Assembly (NCBI GenBank): GCA_030916965.1
Contig: JAUPVQ010000021.1
Location: forward strand, 1 to 46,497
Direction of reading: 5' to 3'
DNA length: 46,497 bases
Source: Patescibacteria group bacterium
Lineage (GTDB): Bacteria; Patescibacteriota; Minisyncoccia; Phycocordibacterales; UBA9973
The notes beneath the pieces are model-generated. The model ran no database searches. It was given only the letters and a program-made list of their open reading frames with translations, and was not told the origin of the DNA. This document shows positions 39,196 to 46,497 of the stretch, one piece after another (positions within the stretch are counted from its first letter, which is position 1; every line of letters starts with the position of its first letter). The position numbers and the translations under genes were made by a program.

Positions 39196-39777
39196 ATGCA
39201 TAATATAAAAAGACACCGACTTGAACAATTTTCTGATGGAGTTATTGCCATCGCAATTACTCTGCTTGCCTTTGAATTAAAGGCGCCTGTGCTTTCTGCA
39301 AATGATCTTCAGAATTCTTTTTTTCAGCTTCTGGATTTATTACCGACGTTACTTACTTTTATTCTTAGTTTCGTTACAATAGCAATCTTGTGGGTTAATC
39401 ATCACCAGATGACGGAGCACATAGACAATTTAAGTAGGAAGATTATTTGGGCCAACATGGTATTCCTCATGTTTCTGGCTTTGATCCCATTTGCTACTCG
39501 TGCTATTGCAGAGAACCCATACAATTTTGTAAGTGTGACAACATACGGCTTTATTATGTTGTGTACATCACTTAGCTTCTCTATTACCCATTTATGGATA
39601 CATAAAAAAATCAATCATAATGTATCTTTGAGTAGTAAACTAATAAAGCGTAGTTTAATAGGCCCAATCCTATATACTTGTGCAACAGTTGCAGCATTTA
39701 ATTATGTTCCGATTGCATACTTTCTTTTGATGATTCCACCTTTGTATTACTTCTTACCAAAAAAGTCTCAAGGATAA
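39196..39777 (+). CDS. TMEM175-family (DUF1211) potassium channel-like protein
   Basis: RHRLEQFSDGVIAIAITLLAFELKAP signature, multiple TMs. Confidence 0.9.
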   Translation: MHNIKRHRLEQFSDGVIAIAITLLAFELKAPVLSANDLQNSFFQLLDLLPTLLTFILSFVTIAILWVNHHQMTEHIDNLSRKIIWANMVFLMFLALIPFATRAIAENPYNFVSVTTYGFIMLCTSLSFSITHLWIHKKINHNVSLSSKLIKRSLIGPILYTCATVAAFNYVPIAYFLLMIPPLYYFLPKKSQG

Positions 39778-39781
39778 TAAT

Positions 39782-40978
39782 ATGAAAAATTTTTCAAACA
39801 GAATGCCGAGACTTGGCACAGAGAATGCATTTTCAGTGATCGGAAAAGCAAAGAAATTCGAAGCGGAAGTATTGGCACCTGCCGGCAAGAAACTAATTTA
39901 TTTACAAATTGGTGAGCCTGGCTTTGATACACCTAGGAATATAAATGATGCTGCAATCAAGGCAATAAATGATAACCAAACTCACTATACGCCAACAGCC
40001 GGTATTCAAATTCTTCGCGAGGCAGTTGCTAAATCTACAAATAAATATGCACCCAATGATTACACATTCGAAGACGTGGTGATTACTTCTGGGGCAAAGC
40101 CGATAATTTTCTACATGATTAACGCTCTTGTTGATGAGGGTGATGAAGTGATTGTGCCTAACCCATGTTTCCCAATTTATGGATCTGTTACAGAATACCT
40201 AGGAGGCAAAGTTGTACCGATTAAATTAACAGAAGAGAATGATTTTAATTTCAAAATAGAAGAATTAGAAAAAAGCATAACCCCAAAAACAAAACTTCTA
40301 ATTATAAATTCACCTCAGAATCCAACTGGCGGAGTATTCTCAAAAGAACTATTAGGTCAAATAGCTGAAGTAGCAATTAAAAATGATTTGTGGGTACTCT
40401 CCGATGAAATTTACAACGAGATGGTACACGAAGGCGAACATGTGTCGCTCGCATCATTCCCTGGAATGGCTGAACGTACAGTTATACTAAATGGATGTTC
40501 CAAGACTTATGCAATGACTGGATATAGAGTAGGTTGGGGAGTAAGCAAGAATAAAGAAATGATGAAGGCGATCGAGCAGTTGGCTTGTAACGATACATCA
40601 TGCGTCAATGCAAGTGCGCAATATGCAGCACTCGAAGCTGTGAGCGGACCACAAGCTGATGTAGAAATGATGCTTGCCGAGTACAAGAATCGTCGAGACT
40701 TACTTGTGAAGTTGGTAAATGAAGTTCCTGGGATGAAATGTGTTGCACCCAAAGGAGCTTTTTACTTGATGGTAAATGTAAGAGAAATTTTAAATAAATT
40801 AAATATCACAGCCGAAGAATTGTGCGACAGAATTATGAAGGAAGCCCATGTACTTATATTACCAGGTACTGTTTTTGGACATTTTGGTGAAGACTTTGTA
40901 AGGTTCTCTTACGTCTCTACACAAGAAATGATTATAGAAGGAATGCAAAGAATCAAAGCTTTCTTAACTAAAATCTAG
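39782..40978 (+). CDS. PLP-dependent class I/II aminotransferase
   Basis: INSPQNPTGGVFSKE, SDEIYNEMVH, SKTYAMTGYRVGW. Confidence 0.95.
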   Translation: MKNFSNRMPRLGTENAFSVIGKAKKFEAEVLAPAGKKLIYLQIGEPGFDTPRNINDAAIKAINDNQTHYTPTAGIQILREAVAKSTNKYAPNDYTFEDVVITSGAKPIIFYMINALVDEGDEVIVPNPCFPIYGSVTEYLGGKVVPIKLTEENDFNFKIEELEKSITPKTKLLIINSPQNPTGGVFSKELLGQIAEVAIKNDLWVLSDEIYNEMVHEGEHVSLASFPGMAERTVILNGCSKTYAMTGYRVGWGVSKNKEMMKAIEQLACNDTSCVNASAQYAALEAVSGPQADVEMMLAEYKNRRDLLVKLVNEVPGMKCVAPKGAFYLMVNVREILNKLNITAEELCDRIMKEAHVLILPGTVFGHFGEDFVRFSYVSTQEMIIEGMQRIKAFLTKI

Positions 40979-41757
40979 CAATTTTTTGTAATTGCAATAA
41001 GTTGATCTTTTAGTAGGGGGCTGGTACCAACAATGTTTTTCTTAAATAAATCTTTCTCACTTCCGTCAAAGTGAGATACTGTGCCACCTGCTGACTGTAA
41101 TATTGCAATAGCACCTGCAATGTCCCATGCATCGAGACCCCGATGTACGAATGCATCATATGACCCATCTGCAACTTTACATAAGTCTAATGAAGCACAT
41201 GAAAAATCTTTTTCAACAATTGCATTGTGTGGCTCTAAGAATGCCATAATTTTACTATGCCTCTCAAGTGTTTCTGGACTACGTCCTGTATGTAAAAATA
41301 TTTTGATATTATCTAATGAGTCCTTGTTTGTGACCGTTATGATTTGGTCATTACAAAATGCATGACCATTTATCTCGCCTACATATAATGTGTTTACAGC
41401 AGGGGCAAACACTAGACCTACTTCGGGCTTACCGTTTATTACCAATCCAATCGAAATAGCAAAGTTTGAACTCCCGCTTGCAAAATTACCTGTCCCATCA
41501 ATTGGGTCTATGATAAATACTCCTTCTGTTGTTTTTTCATTTTTGCTTTCTTCGCTGAGCACACTATAATCAGGAAATGCTTCCTCAAGACTTGATCTTA
41601 AATATTGGTCAACTTCTGTGTCAGCTATTGTCAGTAGGGACCCATCTCCTTTAGTAGAAATGTGGTGGTCTTTTAATTGGGTGAAATACACCATAGCTAT
41701 TTTGCCAGCTTGCTTGATTATTTCCACTATTTTTTCTGTTTCTTCTCTTTTGTACAT
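40975..41757 (-). CDS. Inositol monophosphatase family protein
   Basis: SEESKNEKTTEGVFIIDPIDGTGNF, GLDAWDIAGAIAILQSAGG. Confidence 0.93.
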   Translation of the reverse strand: MYKREETEKIVEIIKQAGKIAMVYFTQLKDHHISTKGDGSLLTIADTEVDQYLRSSLEEAFPDYSVLSEESKNEKTTEGVFIIDPIDGTGNFASGSSNFAISIGLVINGKPEVGLVFAPAVNTLYVGEINGHAFCNDQIITVTNKDSLDNIKIFLHTGRSPETLERHSKIMAFLEPHNAIVEKDFSCASLDLCKVADGSYDAFVHRGLDAWDIAGAIAILQSAGGTVSHFDGSEKDLFKKNIVGTSPLLKDQLIAITKNC

Positions 41758-41803
41758 AGATGTATTATACTATAAACATATTATTTAGCACATAAGATAT
41801 ATT

Positions 41804-42805
41804 ATGGATACACAATTTTTGAGTACAGAAGCGAAGAAGTTGGTAGCATTACCAAAGGGAATATTGGCAATAGATGAGAGTATGCCAACTTGTAATAAAA
41901 GATTTGAAAATTTGGGTATACCAACAACAGAAGAGAACAGAAGAAAATACCGTGAATTATTGATTACTGCACCAGGAATTGAAGAATCTATAAGTGGCAT
42001 GATCTTGTTTGATGAGACAATTCGTCAAAGTACTGCAACTGGTATCCCTTTTACGGAAATTTTTAAGCAAAAAGGCATGTCAATTGGAATTAAAGTTGAT
42101 TCTGGAACAAAAGACATACCAAATCATGATGGTGAAAAATTTACAGAGGGGTTAGAAGGATTAAACAATAGACTCGTTGAATACAAAAACATGGGTGCAA
42201 GTTTTGCAAAATGGCGTGCAGTTATTAATATCGACATGGAGAAAGGTTTGCCAAGTAATGAATGTCTGGATATCAATTCGAAATCATTATCTCAATATGC
42301 ACAAATAGCTCAAGAAAATAATATTGTACCTATAGTTGAGCCTGAAGTAATAATGGACGGGTCCCACACAATTGAAGATTCATATACTGTGACATCAAAA
42401 ACTCTATCTAATCTATTTAAGACATTAAAAGAACAGAATATTTTTATTCCCGGATTAATCCTCAAGACTAGTATGGTGATTTCAGGTAATACTTGTCCAG
42501 TGCAAGCGACAACTGAGCAAATTGCAGAAATGACAGTTAAATGTTTGAAAGAAAATGTACCAAGCGATATCGGAGGTATAGTGTTCCTTTCTGGAGGGCA
42601 GACAGAACAGCAAGCATGTGACAATTTGCGCATGATGCACAAGATGAATCCAGAGCTTCCATGGGCACTATCATTCTCATACGGGCGTGCAATCCAGTAT
42701 CCAGCACTTAAAGCATGGGCAGCAAACATGGAAGATGTTGCGACAGCACAAAATATCTTGGTAGAAAACGCTCGCAATAATGCTAACGCAAATTTAGGAA
42801 AATAA
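41804..42805 (+). CDS. Class I fructose-bisphosphate aldolase
   Basis: KGILAIDESMPTCNKRFENLGIPTTEENRRKYRELL, PEVIMDGSHTIE, GIVFLSGGQTEQQA. Confidence 0.93.
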   Translation: MDTQFLSTEAKKLVALPKGILAIDESMPTCNKRFENLGIPTTEENRRKYRELLITAPGIEESISGMILFDETIRQSTATGIPFTEIFKQKGMSIGIKVDSGTKDIPNHDGEKFTEGLEGLNNRLVEYKNMGASFAKWRAVINIDMEKGLPSNECLDINSKSLSQYAQIAQENNIVPIVEPEVIMDGSHTIEDSYTVTSKTLSNLFKTLKEQNIFIPGLILKTSMVISGNTCPVQATTEQIAEMTVKCLKENVPSDIGGIVFLSGGQTEQQACDNLRMMHKMNPELPWALSFSYGRAIQYPALKAWAANMEDVATAQNILVENARNNANANLGK

Positions 42806-42832
42806 TAGAAAATAGTGTAATCTATATAGACT

Positions 42833-44308
42833 ATGGCGGGAAATAACGGAGTTATCGTTAGATTCGATAACGTGTCATTTGAATATGGTGTCAACAAGCC
42901 GATCTTGCAAGAGGTTAGCTTTGGTATTCGACGTGGTGCCAAGATGACTATCATGGGGCAAAATGGGGCAGGTAAGAGTACACTCTTTGGGCTTATTACA
43001 GGTTTGCACAAGCCAGAAGATGGAGACATTTATATATCAGACCGTGCAAGTATTGCAATATCACGCCAAGTTATACCGCGCCCAGAGCTTGAATTAACAG
43101 TAAGAGAATTTTTCCAAAAATGTTTCGATAAAAAAGTTTATGATATTGATGTCAAAATTGATGAAGTATTGGAAGTTGTACACTTAAGGGGGCATGAAAA
43201 AGTGCACGATAGAATAATGAAAACTTTTTCCGGCGGTCAACAAGCGCGCCTACTCTTGGCATCTGCACTTATTCAGAATCCAGACATTCTATTGCTAGAT
43301 GAGCCTACCAATAATCTTGACCATGCTGGTATCGACCATCTAACCAAATTCCTAGTTGATTACAAAAAGACAGTGGTTGTAATTTCTCACGATGCAGAAT
43401 TCCTAAATGCTTTTACAGAAGGAGTTCTTTACTTGGATATTTACACAAGAAAGGTGGAGCAATATACTGGCAACTATTTCAATGTTGTAAAAGAGATCAA
43501 GGCTCGTGTTGAGAAAGAGCAGATGAAGAATGCCCAGCTCGAGAAAAATATTCAGGCCAAGAAAGACAAATCAAATGAATTCGCTCATAAGGGAGGGCGA
43601 CTCAGATTGGTGGCAAAAAGAATGCGAGAACTCGCAGAGGAAATGGAAGAGGAGAAGGTGGATGTTAGAAAAGAAGATAAAACTATCAGAGCTTTTACGA
43701 TTCCTGCACAGCCTGACCAAATAGGGGATCTCTTAACGATTACAGAATTGACGATTATGAAGAATCATAAAGTCAAAAAAATAAAAGCCAATGTAAAATT
43801 AAAAAAGAATCAGCACCTATTGCTCAAAGGACCAAATGGAATAGGCAAGAGTACTCTTCTAGAGCATCTTGCGCGTGCTACTGCCGAGGGAGCAAAAATA
43901 AAAGAGGGAGTACGAGTTGGGTACTATAGGCAAGATTTCTCGACATTGAATTTCGAAGACACAGTGTATAAATCACTTGCAGAAGGTATGGAGATTGGAG
44001 GATTGAAGTTAGACGAGCAACATATGCGCGCTGTGGCAGCGAGCTTCCTGATCACAGGCGATATGATATATACAAAGATTGGCAGTCTTTCAGAAGGACA
44101 AAAGGGGTTGGTGGCATTTGCGAGGTTAGTGTTAGAAAAACCAGGACTACTTTTCCTCGATGAGCCGACCAACCACATCAACTTTCGTCATCTCCCTGTA
44201 ATTGCAAAAGCACTTGATGAATACAAAGGCGCAATGGTAATAGTTTCCCACGTGCCAGAGTTCCTCGCTCAAATAAGAATAGATGATACTCTCGATTTAG
44301 ACAAATAA
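42833..44308 (+). CDS. ABC-F family ATPase
   Basis: Two NBDs (GQNGAGKSTLFGLI, GPNGIGKSTLLEHL), FSGGQQARLLLASAL, no TM. Confidence 0.93.
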   Translation: MAGNNGVIVRFDNVSFEYGVNKPILQEVSFGIRRGAKMTIMGQNGAGKSTLFGLITGLHKPEDGDIYISDRASIAISRQVIPRPELELTVREFFQKCFDKKVYDIDVKIDEVLEVVHLRGHEKVHDRIMKTFSGGQQARLLLASALIQNPDILLLDEPTNNLDHAGIDHLTKFLVDYKKTVVVISHDAEFLNAFTEGVLYLDIYTRKVEQYTGNYFNVVKEIKARVEKEQMKNAQLEKNIQAKKDKSNEFAHKGGRLRLVAKRMRELAEEMEEEKVDVRKEDKTIRAFTIPAQPDQIGDLLTITELTIMKNHKVKKIKANVKLKKNQHLLLKGPNGIGKSTLLEHLARATAEGAKIKEGVRVGYYRQDFSTLNFEDTVYKSLAEGMEIGGLKLDEQHMRAVAASFLITGDMIYTKIGSLSEGQKGLVAFARLVLEKPGLLFLDEPTNHINFRHLPVIAKALDEYKGAMVIVSHVPEFLAQIRIDDTLDLDK

Positions 44309-44342
44309 AAAATCTTACAGGCAAGACCTGTAAGATTTTTTA
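44309..44342. terminator. Terminator hairpin
   Basis: AAATCTTACAGG-CAAGA-CCTGTAAGATTTTTT. Confidence 0.85.
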
Positions 44343-44355
44343 TTTTAGAAAACTT

Positions 44356-44718
44356 TTATTTCAAAGCTTTCTTAACTTTTTTCACAACTGGCTTGGACAT
44401 ATCCTTCCAGTGCTTCTTTAGAGAATTTATCTCAGCCTCAACATCTTTTGCATCAATATTCTTTACTTTCTTATATTTGTCTGCAACTTGAGCCACAATT
44501 TTCTCATACATTGGACCTGTGACTTCTTTCATATTTTCCATTTTCTCTGCTACCTCTGCCTTCATCTTTACTGTCCAAGCTTTTACAGCCTTACGATTCT
44601 TCTTGCCGTCTGGACCCATTAGCAAATATGCTGCAGCAGACAATGCTGCTATTCCTACTCCTACACCGATTGCTTTACCTACGTTTGAACCACCTTTTTT
44701 TGTTATTTTTTTTACCAT
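44356..44718 (-). CDS. YtxH-like hypothetical protein
   Basis: Short N-terminal TM followed by Lys-rich helix. Confidence 0.6.
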   Translation of the reverse strand: MVKKITKKGGSNVGKAIGVGVGIAALSAAAYLLMGPDGKKNRKAVKAWTVKMKAEVAEKMENMKEVTGPMYEKIVAQVADKYKKVKNIDAKDVEAEINSLKKHWKDMSKPVVKKVKKALK

Positions 44719-44755
44719 ATATTTATTTTATTAACTCGTTTTAGACGAGTACTTA

Positions 44756-45019
44756 TTAATCTTGCTTAACCTTTTTTGTTTTCTTTTTTCGACCCTTGAA
44801 CAAAAATCTAAATAATAAACTATCCTTCATATCTTCGATAACTTCCTTTGTCGTATCACCAATTGTATCGATACCATTCTCCACTTTCTTTGTTATTCGA
44901 GAAAGGGTATCAGCAATCTTGATTATCTTGAAAAGTAAAACAATAAATAAAATTCCAAAGATAATAAATCCAACAGAAGAAATAAAGAAAAATACATCTG
45001 CTTGTACTAAATTTGTCAT
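44756..45019 (-). CDS. Hypothetical single-TM protein
   Basis: N-terminal TM, Lys-rich C-terminus, adjacent to the YtxH-like gene. Confidence 0.55.
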   Translation of the reverse strand: MTNLVQADVFFFISSVGFIIFGILFIVLLFKIIKIADTLSRITKKVENGIDTIGDTTKEVIEDMKDSLLFRFLFKGRKKKTKKVKQD

Positions 45020-45059
45020 GCTTATATTATAGCATTATATACATACTTCTCAATAAGAT

Positions 45060-45088
45060 TTGACAGGGGAGGGAATTTCTGCTATCAT
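45060..45088 (+). promoter_or_regulatory. Sigma70-type promoter of DEAD-box gene
   Basis: TTGACA (45060-45065), 17-bp spacer, TATCAT (45083-45088). Confidence 0.65.
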
Positions 45089-45233
45089 ATATGCATAACT
45101 AAATCTAATTGGGTTCGCGCAATATAGTGGCGCACAAGAGCATACAAGCTTTAAATAACTCATAGATCATCCAGTCACTTTTATTATAAGACTGTGAGTT
45201 ATATAAAAGGGCATAGCCCTTATTTTAAAGTAT

Positions 45234-46497
45234 ATGCAAAACACAAATACATCGAGAGGTATGCGAAAACCGCAATCCTCTTCAAATTATTCAAAGTCTC
45301 CTAGTCCTCGGACAGGAGCGAGTTCAAGTCGCCCAATGAGTCGTCGTTCACCTGCATCTGCTGGTAGTTTTTCTAAGCCTGCATTTTCAGACAGGAAGTC
45401 TGCCTCACGACCATCATATGGTAGTAGTTTAAGAGGTGGAACATCAAGTCGTCCATCTAGTCATTCCTCATCTCACTCAAGTGTACCAAGTCGTTCATAC
45501 GGAGGTGGCGGAAGTTCTTCTTCCTCATCTTCTTACCGCGGAGGTGGTTCATCTTATTCAAAGCGTCCATCATCTGGTGGTAATGCTTTTGGAGGCCGTA
45601 ATCGTAATCGTGGTGGATCATCATCTGGTGGTGGTCGTGGCAAGGGCCGAGGAGAGCGAATTGACGCTTCACGATTTATCAACAAAGTTGTCTCTGTCGA
45701 AGTGGAGGAAGTCTTCCAGCCAAGACACCAATTTATTGATTTCGCAATTGAGCCAAAATTAAAAGAGGCAATCGTAGGTAAAGGTTATGTTACTCCAACA
45801 CCAATTCAAGACGAGGCAATTCCTAAAGTATTGGAAGGGCGCGACATTGTTGGTATTGCCAACACAGGTACTGGCAAGACAGCAGCATTCCTTATTCCAC
45901 TTATAAACAAAGTGATCAAGAACCCAAATGAACAAGCAATCATAATCGTACCAACACGCGAGCTTGCAATCCAAATCGAAGATGAGCTACGAGGATTCAC
46001 AAAGAATTTAAAAATATTCTCAGTTTGTTGCGTAGGAGGTGCGCCAATTGGCAAACAAATTTCCCAACTGAAATATAAGAATAATTTTATCATTGGTACT
46101 CCAGGACGACTTAAAGATTTGATAGCTCGCAAGATGATTAATCTAGCAGCCTTCCAATCTATAGTTCTCGACGAAGCGGATCAAATGCTAGATATGGGAT
46201 TCATCGATGATATGCGCTTTATAATGGCTGGTATGCCAAAAGTTCGTCATACACTATTTTTCTCTGCGACACTATCACCAGCAATTGAGAAATTGATCAA
46301 TGACTTCCTAAACAATCCTGTACGTATTTCAGTAAAGACTCGCGATACTTCAAAAAATATTGACCAAGATGTTATACATTTGCGCCGTGGTGAAGAGAAG
46401 ATTGATGTATTACATGATCTACTCAATCAACCAGGACTTACAAAAGTTTTGATTTTCGGAAAGACAAAACATGGAGTAGAGAAGCTCTCAAAAGTAC
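45234..46497 (+). CDS. DEAD-box RNA helicase with Ser/Gly/Arg-rich N-terminal extension, truncated by window end
   Basis: ATG at 45234 open to the end; GYVTPTPIQDEAIP, GIANTGTGKTAAFLIP, VLDEADQML, LFFSATLSP. Confidence 0.93.
   Translation, partial: MQNTNTSRGMRKPQSSSNYSKSPSPRTGASSSRPMSRRSPASAGSFSKPAFSDRKSASRPSYGSSLRGGTSSRPSSHSSSHSSVPSRSYGGGGSSSSSSSYRGGGSSYSKRPSSGGNAFGGRNRNRGGSSSGGGRGKGRGERIDASRFINKVVSVEVEEVFQPRHQFIDFAIEPKLKEAIVGKGYVTPTPIQDEAIPKVLEGRDIVGIANTGTGKTAAFLIPLINKVIKNPNEQAIIIVPTRELAIQIEDELRGFTKNLKIFSVCCVGGAPIGKQISQLKYKNNFIIGTPGRLKDLIARKMINLAAFQSIVLDEADQMLDMGFIDDMRFIMAGMPKVRHTLFFSATLSPAIEKLINDFLNNPVRISVKTRDTSKNIDQDVIHLRRGEEKIDVLHDLLNQPGLTKVLIFGKTKHGVEKLSKV

Noticed and set aside
45436-45762. 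His/Val-rich 108-aa ORF
   Set aside because: Frame-shifted translation of the helicase low-complexity region; the main frame from 45234 continues into the DEAD domain.

Overview
AT-rich, gene-dense bacterial chromosome segment. The gene content (full type IV pilus locus with many pilins, compact housekeeping genes, ATG placed only a few nt after TATAAT) suggests a Patescibacteria/CPR (Parcubacteria-like) genome; lineage is inference. Main blocks: (1) two divergent tRNA-Ser genes; (2) ATP-grasp and comF genes on the minus strand; (3) a long type IV pilus operon, pilM-N-O-(P-like)-B-receiver-T-C, five type IV pilin genes, pilD and four minor pilins (~3.0-16.8 kb); (4) ligA, gatC, gatA and a membrane protein with an RNxxxH motif; (5) a tRNA cluster (fMet, Met/Ile2, Asp) followed by a candidate island bounded by 35-bp perfect direct repeats (21837-21871 and 30406-30440), holding a 1990-aa secreted SpvB/FG-GAP/RHS protein and a displaced second RHS C-terminal module; (6) mscL, capA-like, tRNA-Thr, prfB, ftsEX, pyrG; (7) LOG-like, tRNA-Gln, ECF sigma, DHOD-like, TMEM175-like, aminotransferase, IMPase, class I aldolase, ABC-F and a DEAD-box helicase cut by the window end. 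The two most interesting undescribed-looking signals are: (a) a 75-bp palindromic element inserted in frame in three pilin genes exactly at the prepilin cleavage motif (KGFT...AGFT), with covarying three-way-junction arms and a core that appears inverted in one copy; and (b) recurrent partial tRNA duplications around tRNA genes: 3'-end copies (T-loop to CA) downstream of tRNA-Ser, -Asp and -Gln, and 5'-half copies upstream of tRNA-fMet and tRNA-Gln. All calls are by eye from the sequence and supplied ORFs; no database search was run.
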